In this document: in pieces, positions 44,563 through 52,748 of the stretch
Layout of the letters: the number at the start of each line of letters is the position of its first letter
Position numbering within the stretch: the stretch's first letter is position 1
Assembly: GCF_011045115.1 (NCBI RefSeq)
Contig: NZ_JAAKZG010000003.1
Location: 310,001-374,000 of the forward strand
DNA length: 64,000 nucleotides
From: Mesorhizobium zhangyense
Lineage (GTDB): Bacteria; Pseudomonadota; Alphaproteobacteria; Rhizobiales; Rhizobiaceae
Direction of reading: 5' to 3'
The notes under the pieces: model-generated
Told to the model about the DNA's origin: nothing
The model's input: only the letters and a program-made list of their open reading frames with translations
Databases searched by the model: none
Program-made: the position numbers and the translations under genes

Positions 44563-45471
44563 GTGAACCAGACAATCGACACGACAACGGCCGGGGGTTC
44601 AGATCCCCGGCCAGCCGGCCGCGCAGCATCCGAGCCGCGCCGCTGGCGGCTGGCGGACTATCCGTCGCTGCTGACGGTTCCGGCCATCCTGCTGCTCATC
44701 GCGGCAATGGCTTATCCCTTGCTGACGATCGTGCTCCGCAGCTTTTCCGAGCCCGAATGGAGCCTGCAGAACTACGTCTGGTTCTTCTCCACGCCCGTCA
44801 ATCTCACCGTTCTTGCCCGCACCTTCTCCATATCTGCCTGGGTCACTATCGTCTGCGTGATCGCGGCCTACCCCTACGCTTACCTGATGACGACGGTCGG
44901 CCCGCGCATGCGCCTCGTCCTCATCATGTGCGTGCTGGTGCCTTTCTGGGTCAGCGGCGTGGTGCGCACGCTCGCCTGGGTGATCCTGCTGCAGGATTCC
45001 GGCGTCATCAATTCAACGCTGAAAGCAATCGGCTTCAGCTCGATCAGGCTTATCCGCACCCAGACCGGCGTCGTCATCGGCATGGCGCAGGTGCTTCTGC
45101 CGTTCATGATCCTGCCGCTCTATTCGGTCATGCGCGGCATCGACCTGCGGCTGGTGCAGGCGGCGCGCAGCCTCGGCGCACGCCCTGCCCTTGCCTTCCT
45201 GCAGGTCTATCTGCCGCTGTCGCTGCCGGGCGTGTTCGCCGGCGCGATCATCGTCTTCATCCTGTCGCTCGGCTTCTACATCACGCCTGCCCTGCTCGGC
45301 GGCCCGCGCAGCACCATGCTGTCGACGCTGGTGCAAAGCCAGGTGCTGAGCCTGCTCAACTGGGGCCGCGGCGGCACCATGGGCGTCGTGCTGCTGGTCT
45401 CGACCTTCGTGCTTCTGGCGGTCGCCGCGCCCTTGATGCGCCAACGCCATAAGCAGGCATCGAGGAGCTGA
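44563..45471 (+). CDS. Polyamine-type ABC permease, PotB-like (second system)
   Basis: 302-residue inner-membrane subunit with about six helices, the first near residues 42-65 (LLTVPAILLLIAAMAYPLL). The coupling loop is LVQAARSLGARPALAFLQVY. It starts with GTG, 31 bases after the binding-protein stop. The next permease starts two bases after its stop, so the four genes form a tight operon. Confidence 0.9.
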   Translation: MNQTIDTTTAGGSDPRPAGRAASEPRRWRLADYPSLLTVPAILLLIAAMAYPLLTIVLRSFSEPEWSLQNYVWFFSTPVNLTVLARTFSISAWVTIVCVIAAYPYAYLMTTVGPRMRLVLIMCVLVPFWVSGVVRTLAWVILLQDSGVINSTLKAIGFSSIRLIRTQTGVVIGMAQVLLPFMILPLYSVMRGIDLRLVQAARSLGARPALAFLQVYLPLSLPGVFAGAIIVFILSLGFYITPALLGGPRSTMLSTLVQSQVLSLLNWGRGGTMGVVLLVSTFVLLAVAAPLMRQRHKQASRS

Positions 45472-45473
45472 CG

Positions 45474-46256
45474 ATGAAACCATTCCGCATCATCCTCGGC
45501 CTGTTCTGCCTGCTGGTCGCCGTCTGGCTCATCATGCCGACGCTCGTCGTCATCCCGATGTCGTTCAACGACAAGAAGTCGCTGGCCTTCCCGCCGTCCG
45601 GCTTCTCCTGGCAGTGGTACGCCAACTTCTTCACCAATCCTGAATGGTCGAACAGCCTTCTCAACTCGCTGAAGGTCGCAAGCATCGTCGCGGTCGTCGC
45701 CACCTTCATCGGCACGCTGGCCGCGTTGGGCCTCAGCCGCATGAAGCATTCCGGCGCCGGCATATTGCGCGCCATCCTCATCACGCCGATGGTCGTGCCG
45801 GGCGTCGTGCTGGCGATCGGCATCTATGCCGTCTATCTCAACTACCAGCTCGTCGGCACCACATTTGGCTTCGTTCTGGCCCATACGATGCTGGCGATCC
45901 CTTTCGTCATCATCGCGGTCTCGGCCAGCCTCGAAGTGTTCGACGTGCGGCTGGAAACGGCTGCAGCGAGCCTCGGCGCTAACCGCTTCACCGCATTCCG
46001 CACCATCACGCTGCCGCTGATCGCGCCCGGAATGTTGTCCGGCCTGCTGTTTGCCTTCGTGACATCCTTCGACGAGATCATCGTCGCGTTGTTCATCACC
46101 AGCCCCTATCTGAAGACACTGCCAGTGCAGATCTTCACCAGCATCACCCGCGACGCCGACCCGACTGTCGCTGCCGTCGGAACCATCATCTTCTTCGCCA
46201 CTTCACTCGTGATCGCCGCAGGGCTGATCATCGGCTCGAAATCCAAAAGGAGCTGA
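45474..46256 (+). CDS. Polyamine-type ABC permease, PotC-like (second system)
   Basis: 260-residue inner-membrane subunit. The first helix is LGLFCLLVAVWLIMPTLVVIP, followed by the family SFNDKKSLAFPPSGFSWQWY segment, the coupling loop LETAAASLGANRFTAFRTIT, and the late TSFDEIIVALFIT motif. One base separates its stop from the ATPase gene. Together with 44563-45471 it forms the translocation pore for the second amine-type importer. Confidence 0.9.
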   Translation: MKPFRIILGLFCLLVAVWLIMPTLVVIPMSFNDKKSLAFPPSGFSWQWYANFFTNPEWSNSLLNSLKVASIVAVVATFIGTLAALGLSRMKHSGAGILRAILITPMVVPGVVLAIGIYAVYLNYQLVGTTFGFVLAHTMLAIPFVIIAVSASLEVFDVRLETAAASLGANRFTAFRTITLPLIAPGMLSGLLFAFVTSFDEIIVALFITSPYLKTLPVQIFTSITRDADPTVAAVGTIIFFATSLVIAAGLIIGSKSKRS

Positions 46257-46257
46257 C

Positions 46258-47376
46258 ATGTCCACGTCCAAGACCAGAGAACGCGGCGCAGCGATCGATA
46301 TCCGGGATGCCACGAAGCGCTACGGCAAGTTCACCGCGCTCGACAATGTCAGCCTGCATATCGAGCCGGGCGAGTTCATGACGCTGCTCGGGCCCTCCGG
46401 TTCGGGCAAGACGACGACGCTGAATGTGGTCGCCGGCTTCACCGACCTCACCGCTGGAGACCTTTCGGTCGGCGGCGAAAGCATCGTCGGCGTGCCGGCC
46501 CACAAGCGCAATATCGGCGTCGTGTTCCAGCACTACGCGCTGTTCCCGCACATGACGGTCGGCAAGAACGTCGCCTACCCGCTGACGCTGCGCGGCGTCG
46601 AAAAGGGCGAGCGCGAGCGCCGCGTCAAGGCAGCGCTCGACATGGTCAAGATGGCCGACTTCGCCCATCGCTACCCGAGCGAGCTTTCCGGCGGCCAGCA
46701 GCAGCGCGTGGCGCTTGCCCGCGCCATCGTCTTCGACCCGCCTCTGCTCCTGATGGACGAGCCGCTCGGCGCGCTCGACAAGAAGCTGCGCGAATGGCTG
46801 CAGCTTGAGATCAAGCGCATCCACCGCGAACTCGGCACCACCTTCGTCTATGTCACGCATGACCAGGAAGAAGCCCTGGTGCTGTCCGACCGCATCGCTG
46901 TGTTCAACCAGGGCCGCATCGAGCAGATCGGCACCGGCCGCCAACTCTATGACGAACCGGCAACGCTGTTCGTCGGCAAGTTCATCGGCGAATCCACGAC
47001 CTTGCGCGGCAAGGCCGAAACATCAGGCGATGAGACCGGCCTGACCATTGCCGGCCAGAAGATCGTGGCAAAGGAAAAACTCGCCGGCGGCGAGACGCCG
47101 GTGATCCTGCTACGCCCTGAAAAACTGTCGCTCGCAGCCGCAAAGGCGCCCATCACCAACGGGCAGAACAGCCTTGCCGGACAGGTCAGCGAGGCGATCT
47201 ATCTCGGCTCCGGCTCGAAATACCAGGTCGTGCTGCGCGACGGCTCGATTGCGGTCGTGCGCTCTTCGCTGGAGGCGAAGCCCTTCACCATCGGCGACGA
47301 GGTCGACCTGCGCTGGTCGGTCGAGGATTCCAAGCTGCTCGCCGACGACGACCGCGCCGACATGACGCTGACCTGA
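46258..47376 (+). CDS. Polyamine-type ABC transporter ATPase (second system)
   Basis: 372 residues. Walker A is GPSGSGKT (45-52), the signature is LSGGQQQR, Walker B is LLMDEPLGALDKKLREW, and the switch histidine is in THDQEE. A TOBE domain occupies the C-terminal 100 residues. It energises the permeases encoded just upstream. The palindromic element at 47380-47492 follows directly and separates it from the oxidase gene. Confidence 0.92.
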   Translation: MSTSKTRERGAAIDIRDATKRYGKFTALDNVSLHIEPGEFMTLLGPSGSGKTTTLNVVAGFTDLTAGDLSVGGESIVGVPAHKRNIGVVFQHYALFPHMTVGKNVAYPLTLRGVEKGERERRVKAALDMVKMADFAHRYPSELSGGQQQRVALARAIVFDPPLLLMDEPLGALDKKLREWLQLEIKRIHRELGTTFVYVTHDQEEALVLSDRIAVFNQGRIEQIGTGRQLYDEPATLFVGKFIGESTTLRGKAETSGDETGLTIAGQKIVAKEKLAGGETPVILLRPEKLSLAAAKAPITNGQNSLAGQVSEAIYLGSGSKYQVVLRDGSIAVVRSSLEAKPFTIGDEVDLRWSVEDSKLLADDDRADMTLT

Positions 47377-47379
47377 CCC

Positions 47380-47492
47380 CTCATTCCGCTAGATCGCCGT
47401 GCGTCCATTCGGACGCACAAAGGACGATCTAACACTTAGAATGAGCATCGGAATATTCCGAAAACCGGTACCCACTTTTCGGTCCGATGCTC
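47380..47492. repeat. Double-hairpin intergenic repeat
   Basis: Two adjoining palindromes share bases. The first is a long cruciform: CTCATTC (47380-47386) with GAATGAG (47439-47445), then TAGATCG with CGATCTA, then GTGCGTCC-ATTC-GGACGCAC (47399-47418). The second pairs GAGCATCGG (47443-47451) with CCGATGCTC (47484-47492) around GAAAACCGGTACCCACTTTT. The latter phrase is a very common Rhizobiales intergenic repeat. It fills most of the gap before the oxidase gene. Confidence 0.75.
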
Positions 47493-47509
47493 TAGCAGGA
47501 TTTTTAGAC

Positions 47510-48892
47510 ATGGACGCCAAAGTCAACGGCAACGTCTCTTTCTGGTATGCCGATATCGGCCTGCCGGCCTTTCGCGCACCGCTTCCCGGCGATCTCGAAG
47601 CCGACGTCTGCATCGTCGGCGCGGGCTACACCGGCCTGTGGACGGCCTACTATCTGAAAAAGGCCGACCCCTCGATCCGCATCGCCATCGTGGAAAAGGA
47701 ATTCGCCGGCTTCGGCGCCTCCGGCCGCAATGGCGGCTGGCTGTCCGGCGGCTTCGGCTGGTCGCGCGAAAAATACCTGAAGACCTCGACGCGCGGCGCC
47801 GTCATCGACATGCAGCGCGCCATGTACGGCACGGTCGAGGAAGTGATTGCGGTCACTGAGGCCGAAGGCATCGACGCCGATATCCTGCGCACGGACAACA
47901 TCACCGTCGCCACCAACAAGCCGCAGCTCGACCGCGCCCGCGCCGAATATGAAGAGGCCAAGGCCTGGGAAATGCCGGCCGACCGCATCGAATTCCTGAG
48001 CGCCGCTGATGCCCGCGCCCGCATCGCCATCCACAATGTGCAGGGCGCCTATGTGCTGCGCGGCATGGCGCGCGTGCAGCCGGCAAAGCTGGTTCGTGGC
48101 CTCTCCGACGCCGTCGAGCGCCTCGGTGTGCCGATCTATGAGCAGACGACCGTGACCGGTATCGAAAAGGGCAAGGTCACCACCAATCGCGGCACGGTGC
48201 GCGCGCCCATCATTATCCGCGCCACGGAAGGTTTTACTGCCGGCATTCCCGGCAATGAAAGGCTCTGGCTGCCGCTCAACAGCGCGCAGATCATCACCGA
48301 GCCGGTGTCGGACGCCCTATGGGACGAGATCGGCTGGAAGGGCCATGAACTACTGGGTGACGCAGCGCACGCCTATTGCTACGCCCAGCGCACCCGCGAG
48401 GGACGCATCACCATGGGCGGCCGCGGCGTGCCCTATCGCTACGGCTCGCAGACCGACGTGCGCGGCCAGACCCAGCAGCTGACGATCGAAAAACTCCACG
48501 CCATCCTCGTCCGCCTTCTGCCGCAGACCAAGAACCTGCGCATCGACCACGCCTGGTGCGGTGTGCTCGGCGTGCCGCGCGACTGGTGCACGACTGCCGG
48601 CCTCGACCCGGAAACCGGCATCGGCTGGGCCGGCGGCTATGTCGGGCTTGGCGTATCGAGCTCGAACCTCTCGGGCCGCACGCTGCGCGACCTCATCCTA
48701 CGCCGCGACACCGAACTGACCCGCCTGCCCTGGGTCAATCGCCAGGTCAGCAAGTGGGAGCCCGAACCGATGCGCTGGCTGGGCGTGCATTCGATGTATC
48801 AGCTCTACCGCATGGCCGACGAACGCGAGGAAGCCGGCCTCGATCACACTTCGAAGCTGGCAGCCATCGCCGATCGCATCACCGGTCACTGA
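47510..48892 (+). CDS. FAD-dependent amine oxidase, PuuB/OrdL-like
   Basis: 460-residue DAO-family flavoprotein. The FAD site is CIVGAGYTGLWTAYYL (34-49), followed by FAGFGASGRNGGWLSGG, the PuuB-type RNGGW motif. The C-terminal part contains IDHAWCGVLGVPRDWCTTAG and GWAGGYVGLGVSSSNLSGR. PuuB oxidises gamma-glutamylputrescine; by context this enzyme probably oxidises whatever amine the preceding importer brings in. I start at 47510 (AGCAGGA upstream); the earlier frame runs through the repeat element. Confidence 0.87.
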   Translation: MDAKVNGNVSFWYADIGLPAFRAPLPGDLEADVCIVGAGYTGLWTAYYLKKADPSIRIAIVEKEFAGFGASGRNGGWLSGGFGWSREKYLKTSTRGAVIDMQRAMYGTVEEVIAVTEAEGIDADILRTDNITVATNKPQLDRARAEYEEAKAWEMPADRIEFLSAADARARIAIHNVQGAYVLRGMARVQPAKLVRGLSDAVERLGVPIYEQTTVTGIEKGKVTTNRGTVRAPIIIRATEGFTAGIPGNERLWLPLNSAQIITEPVSDALWDEIGWKGHELLGDAAHAYCYAQRTREGRITMGGRGVPYRYGSQTDVRGQTQQLTIEKLHAILVRLLPQTKNLRIDHAWCGVLGVPRDWCTTAGLDPETGIGWAGGYVGLGVSSSNLSGRTLRDLILRRDTELTRLPWVNRQVSKWEPEPMRWLGVHSMYQLYRMADEREEAGLDHTSKLAAIADRITGH

Positions 48893-48996
48893 GGAAACTC
48901 GGACCCCGTCGAATCGCAATCATGCGCCGTCAGTTCGGCGCGTGACCTCACCGAAACGCCAGCAGAGCCTGATCTCGCATAACTTTGGATAACATA

Positions 48997-49353
48997 ATGA
49001 CCGACTTCCAGACCTTCGCCCACCTCGCCTCCATCGATCTCGGCGAACCCGCGCCCAAGCCGACCTCGCTCGAGGGCGATCAGGTCGAGGCCGCAAAGAC
49101 GCTGTGGTCTTCGCCGGACGGAAAACTGGAAGTGGGTGTGTGGGAATGCACGCCGGGACGCTTCACAGCAGCGCGCGATACCAATTCGGAAACCTGCCAC
49201 ATCGTTTCCGGCCGTGTCTCGCTGCATGGCCCGGATGGCCGCAGCCAGGAAGTTAACGCCGGTGAAATGCTGGTTCTGCCGAAGGGCTGGCACGGCGAAT
49301 GGACGATCCACGAAAAGACGCGGAAGCTCTACATCATTCATCAGGAAGCGTAA
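48997..49353 (+). CDS. Cupin-domain protein (DUF861/EutQ-like)
   Basis: 118-residue single-domain cupin with the conserved core SSPDGKLEVGVWECTPGRFTA and VSGRVSLHGPDGRSQEVNAGEMLVLPKGWHGEW. Small cupins of this group often accompany PuuB-like oxidases in amine catabolic operons; their exact role is unclear. It follows the oxidase by 104 bases in the same direction. A TTG twelve bases earlier is a poorer start. Confidence 0.8.
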   Translation: MTDFQTFAHLASIDLGEPAPKPTSLEGDQVEAAKTLWSSPDGKLEVGVWECTPGRFTAARDTNSETCHIVSGRVSLHGPDGRSQEVNAGEMLVLPKGWHGEWTIHEKTRKLYIIHQEA

Positions 49354-49414
49354 TAGCCACCGGTTAGCCCAAGGCTTGCACAGCCCGGTAATTGCCGGAG
49401 GCAGTCGCCTGCTA

Positions 49415-49651
49415 TCAGGCCTTGGAGCCGCCGGCCTTGCGCTTCGGCGCGACCGGGTTGGCGGCAGCGCGGGCCAGATCTTCAGCCTCCTTCTGCAAAC
49501 GCAGTTCACGCAGCCTGGCGGTCTTGGCTTCGCGTTCGTTGCCGATCGCATCATGCTCGTCGACAATGCGATTGCGGGCAAGCGATTGGGTTTGCGCCTT
49601 GCTGAAGGCAAGCTCAGCCTGCTCGCGGGTCTTCTGGGAATTGTCGGCCAT
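49415..49651 (-). CDS. Small charged hypothetical protein
   Basis: 78 residues, starting MADNSQKTREQAELAFSKAQ, then mixed charged residues likely to form one long helix (NEREAKTARLRELRLQKEAE) and a basic AAANPVAPKRKAGGSKA tail. CAGGAGG precedes the start at 49651 by seven bases, so this start is firm; the longer frame begins in non-coding sequence. The basic tail suggests nucleic-acid association, but no family function is known to me. Confidence 0.75.
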   Translation of the reverse strand: MADNSQKTREQAELAFSKAQTQSLARNRIVDEHDAIGNEREAKTARLRELRLQKEAEDLARAAANPVAPKRKAGGSKA

Positions 49652-49782
49652 GGTTTGCCTCCTGGAGCAACCAAGCATCGCTTCGAAGCGGGATCGGCCT
49701 TCGAAGAATGCGAAAACAAAAATTACACAGCACTGAAACGTGTCACCCACCGCGCGGCTGTGATCGCGGCTGGCGCTGAAAC

Positions 49783-49808
49783 AAAAAAGGCCAGGCAATT
49801 GCCTGACC
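49783..49808 (-). terminator. Rho-independent terminator of cspA
   Basis: On the minus strand GGTCAGGCAATTGCCTGGCC folds to a near-perfect stem (one G-U) and is followed by TTTTTT (49788-49783). It lies about 65 bases after the cspA stop. Confidence 0.8.
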
Positions 49809-49874
49809 CTTCCTTGTCATTCGTCCTGCCAACGGTGCCAGTACATCCGTGGTCACCGGCTGGACGAATGGTGT

Positions 49875-50084
49875 TTATGCAGCCTGAAGCTGGTCAGCCG
49901 ACATCTTGCCGGACTTGTTGTCCCGCACCATCTCGTAGCTGATCTTCTGGCCTTCGACGATGTCACGCATACCAGCGCGCTCGACGGCGGAGATATGGAC
50001 GAAAACGTCCTGGCCGCCATCGTCAGGCTGGATGAAACCGAAGCCTTTAGTCGAATTAAACCACTTTACTGTTCCGGTGCTCAT
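49875..50084 (-). CDS. cspA: Cold-shock domain RNA chaperone
   Basis: 69-residue OB-fold protein that binds single-stranded RNA and DNA and loosens RNA structure. RNP1 is KGFGFI (13-18) and RNP2 is VFVHI (27-31); the length is normal. AAGGG precedes the ATG. Whether it is induced by cold cannot be told; many alphaproteobacterial csp genes respond to stationary phase or stress instead. Confidence 0.95.
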   Translation of the reverse strand: MSTGTVKWFNSTKGFGFIQPDDGGQDVFVHISAVERAGMRDIVEGQKISYEMVRDNKSGKMSADQLQAA

Positions 50085-50384
50085 AACGAACCCTTTCTAC
50101 GGAAAATATTAGTCATTCACCGCACGACTGCGCGATGATTTTCACATCTCGATTTTGAAGGGAAGTTCGTCAGGAGCGCGCTAAGCGTGCGCAAAACCAA
50201 AATTCGATCTAACAAATATCGATAAAGACCTTCTAAACTTCTTCAACCGAATAGTCAAATTATTTATTTTTATTGAGGTTTTTCAGTAGAAATACCTCGT
50301 TGTCAATTTTACTTGTCAGGCAAAATTCCTGGTAGCATCGTCTTCGCACCTCGATCCCTATCGCCGGAAATTGAAAGACGCAGC
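50085..50384. promoter_or_regulatory. 300-bp AT-rich divergent region upstream of cspA
   Basis: No gene is seen. The stretch is conspicuously AT-rich against its surroundings (for example CAAATTATTTATTTTTATTG near 50255). It must hold the cspA promoter on the minus strand and the promoter of the 104-residue protein on the plus strand. A long cspA 5' leader, common for cold-shock genes, is possible but not demonstrable here. Confidence 0.5.
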
Positions 50385-50699
50385 ATGACGGAAGCAGGCA
50401 TCAGGCAGAGCGGCATCGCCTTTCGCGCGCGCCAAAACGGCAAGGCAACGATAATCGACGCCGATCAAATCGAAGTCGCACTTCCCAACGGCGTGACATT
50501 CCTGATCTCGGCTCCCGAGCGGCCGCAAGGCGGCATCACCCTGCACATCCCGGCCAATGGCCCGGACGATCCACAGTTCGGCGTCTTCTCGATCGAACCG
50601 GGCGCTGCCAACACCATCTTCGTCCGCGCCACGCTCTACGACCGCGACACGGACGACGGCCTGCGACCGGAAGACCTGAACGCTTCAAACGACGATTGA
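50385..50699 (+). CDS. Hypothetical 104-residue protein
   Basis: Starts MTEAGIRQSGIAFRARQNGK. It is predicted mostly beta-rich (VALPNGVTFLIS, GGITLHIPA, FGVFSIEPG, TIFVRATLYDRDTDDG), with no signal peptide or membrane segment. A TTG start 72 bases upstream is possible but unlikely. Its end overlaps the convergent gene at 50685 by 15 bases. No family recognised. Confidence 0.6.
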   Translation: MTEAGIRQSGIAFRARQNGKATIIDADQIEVALPNGVTFLISAPERPQGGITLHIPANGPDDPQFGVFSIEPGAANTIFVRATLYDRDTDDGLRPEDLNASNDD

Positions 50700-51167
50700 A
50701 TCCGGCAGTGGACGCAGCGGTGCGTTCCAAACCTTCCAGGGCTGGCTTGAAGCTCCAGCCTCCTGATCGTCCCGAAACAAGACCAAGCCGGAAACGGGTG
50801 ACGCGGCCTTCGAAAAGATAACCTCGCCATAGCCGGCAGCAGTGCCGGCTTCGTCCGGAAACAGGTCTTCCCGTGAGACGGCGATCGTCAGATCAAGGCC
50901 ATCGGCAAGCATCTGGAACGCCCGCACCGGAATCGGCTCGATGAAATCGAGATCAACGGAAAGCTTCCAAAGGTCGGGCTGTGAAATGGAATGAACCAAA
51001 GCCAGGTTTCTCTTGCCGATCGAATTGTAAAAACCGTCCGCACCATCCGGTTGAGTTGAACTGAAGACATCCTTGTCGCTCAAGGCAAAAAAGCCGGAAA
51101 GCACCGAGGCGAGCCGGTCTTCTTCGACGTTTCCCATCACAACCATGCCTGAGCAAATTCGGTTCAT
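50685..51167 (-). CDS. Hypothetical 160-residue protein next to an Lrp regulator
   Basis: Starts MNRICSGMVVMGNVEEDRLA, seven bases after the Lrp regulator stop, in the same direction. It is a soluble mixed alpha/beta sequence (DVFSSTQPDGADGFYNSIG, KLSVDLDFIEPIPVRAFQML). There is no ribosome-binding site, so translation probably depends on coupling to the regulator gene. MVVMGN a few codons later is an alternative start. I recognise no family. Confidence 0.5.
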   Translation of the reverse strand: MNRICSGMVVMGNVEEDRLASVLSGFFALSDKDVFSSTQPDGADGFYNSIGKRNLALVHSISQPDLWKLSVDLDFIEPIPVRAFQMLADGLDLTIAVSREDLFPDEAGTAAGYGEVIFSKAASPVSGLVLFRDDQEAGASSQPWKVWNAPLRPLPDSIVV

Positions 51168-51174
51168 GCTTTGA

Positions 51175-51591
51175 CTACGCCGGCGCCAGCAGCAGGCTCG
51201 TTTCCGTCCGCGAAATGCCATCGATCATGCGCACGTCATAGAGAACCCTGTCGAAATCGAGCAGCGTCGCAACCTCGATCTCGGCAACAAGATCGAACGC
51301 GCCATTGGTGCTGTAGAGTGTCTTGATGCCGGGCATCGCCTTGAGGGACTGCACCACGCGGCGCGTATTCTTGCCTTCCACCTCGATCATCATCACCGCC
51401 GAAACCCGGTCGCCGGAAAGATCCGAGCGAACCCGAACGGTGAAGCCGGCGATCTCCTTGGTCTCGACCAACCGGTCGAGCCTGTTCTGTACCGTGCCGC
51501 GCGAAACGCCGAGCATGGTCGCCAGTTTTGAAAGCGGCGCACGCCCATCTATGCGCAAGGCGGAAATCAGGCGTCGATCAAGGTCGTCCAT
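51175..51591 (-). CDS. Lrp/AsnC-family regulator, probably of arginase
   Basis: 138 residues. The N-terminal helix-turn-helix is DDLDRRLISALRIDGRAPLSKLATMLGVSRGTVQNRLDRLV; the C-terminal RAM ligand domain includes VSAVMMIEVEGKNTRRVVQSL and GAFDLVAEIE. It is divergent from the arginase gene with a shared 165-bp control region. Lrp-type activators of arginine or ornithine catabolism are often placed this way, so arginase is the likely target. Confidence 0.9.
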   Translation of the reverse strand: MDDLDRRLISALRIDGRAPLSKLATMLGVSRGTVQNRLDRLVETKEIAGFTVRVRSDLSGDRVSAVMMIEVEGKNTRRVVQSLKAMPGIKTLYSTNGAFDLVAEIEVATLLDFDRVLYDVRMIDGISRTETSLLLAPA

Positions 51592-51618
51592 ATTCGTCTC
51601 GATGATGGTTTGAACAAA

Positions 51619-51642
51619 GCATTTGGCGTTTTGCTCAAATGC
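51619..51642. promoter_or_regulatory. Candidate Lrp-type operator between regulator and arginase
   Basis: GCATTTG (51619-51625) and CAAATGC (51636-51642), perfect 7-bp arms with a ten-base spacer. It is 28 bp upstream of the regulator start and 115 bp upstream of the arginase start, the position expected for an autoregulating Lrp protein. Confidence 0.55.
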
Positions 51643-51756
51643 CTATGCAAATATACACATGTCTAGCATATTCTTTGATATCGCCTGACCGTAATTTCAC
51701 CAAACCGGGTCGTTGAGCCAGAATAACAAAAGCTTCCCCGGCTTGGGATTTCGATC

Positions 51757-52731
51757 ATGCTTCATCAGCCAAAAGACCTTTCCATCGTGCAATCCGGCGC
51801 ATTGCAGATGCTCGACAGATTGCCCCGGAATATCGCCCTGTTCGGCGCGCCCGTCCAGGAAGGCGCGGGAAAGCTTGGCTGCAAGATGGGCCCGGATGCG
51901 CTGCGCGTCGCCGACCTGCCCAAGGAACTGGCGAGCCTCGGCCACGCCGTGACGGATCATGGCGATCTCACGCCGGAACCGGCCACCGGCCTGACGATCC
52001 CCGGCGCCGCGCTCAACGCCGAAATCATAACCGGCTGGACGCGCACGCTCGACAAGGCCGCCTATGGCGCGCTCGCGGCGGGGCAGTTGCCGATTTTCCT
52101 CGGCGGCGACCACAGCCTGTCGATGGGCTCGGTGTCAGGTGCCGCCCGCTTCGCTGCGGAAGCAGGCCGGCCGCTTCATGTTTTGTGGCTCGATGCCCAC
52201 TCCGATTTCAACACGCCGCTGACCTCTCCGTCCGGCAACATGCACGGCATGCCGGTTGCCTTTTTCTGCGGCCGTCCCGGCATGGACGGCATTCTTCCGA
52301 ATGACCGGCCGCTGGTCAGGCCGCAGGATGTTTCGATCTACGGTGCGCGATCGATCGATCACGACGAACGAAGGGCGCTGCGCGAAGCCGGCGTCAATGT
52401 CTTCGACATGCGCGTCATCGACGAGCGCGGCACCGGCAGCATCATGCGCGACATTCTCGACCGGGTCGAAGCCGAAAACGCCATGTTGCATGTCAGCTTC
52501 GACGTCGATTTCCTCGATCCGGACCTCGCGCCCGGCGTCGGCACCGCCGTGCGCGGCGGCGTCACCTATCGCGAGGCCCATCTGGTCATGGAGATGCTGG
52601 CCGATCGTGGCGTGACGACCTCGCTCGACCTTGTCGAACTCAACCCCTTCCTCGACGACCGCGGCAAGAGCGCGCTGCTCGTGGTCGAGCTGATCGCCAG
52701 CTTGTTCGGCCGGCAGGTCTTCGAGCGTTAA
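51757..52731 (+). CDS. rocF: Arginase
   Basis: 324-residue manganese enzyme splitting arginine into ornithine and urea. Metal ligands: His119 in GGDHSLS, Asp146, His148 and Asp150 in DAHSDFN, and the two aspartates of SFDVDFLDP. The substrate-binding NMHGMPVAFF segment is present, which fits arginase better than agmatinase. Opposite orientation to its presumed Lrp regulator. The product ornithine could feed proline or putrescine metabolism. Confidence 0.94.
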   Translation: MLHQPKDLSIVQSGALQMLDRLPRNIALFGAPVQEGAGKLGCKMGPDALRVADLPKELASLGHAVTDHGDLTPEPATGLTIPGAALNAEIITGWTRTLDKAAYGALAAGQLPIFLGGDHSLSMGSVSGAARFAAEAGRPLHVLWLDAHSDFNTPLTSPSGNMHGMPVAFFCGRPGMDGILPNDRPLVRPQDVSIYGARSIDHDERRALREAGVNVFDMRVIDERGTGSIMRDILDRVEAENAMLHVSFDVDFLDPDLAPGVGTAVRGGVTYREAHLVMEMLADRGVTTSLDLVELNPFLDDRGKSALLVVELIASLFGRQVFER

Positions 52732-52748
52732 ACCGGCGGCGTCCGCGC

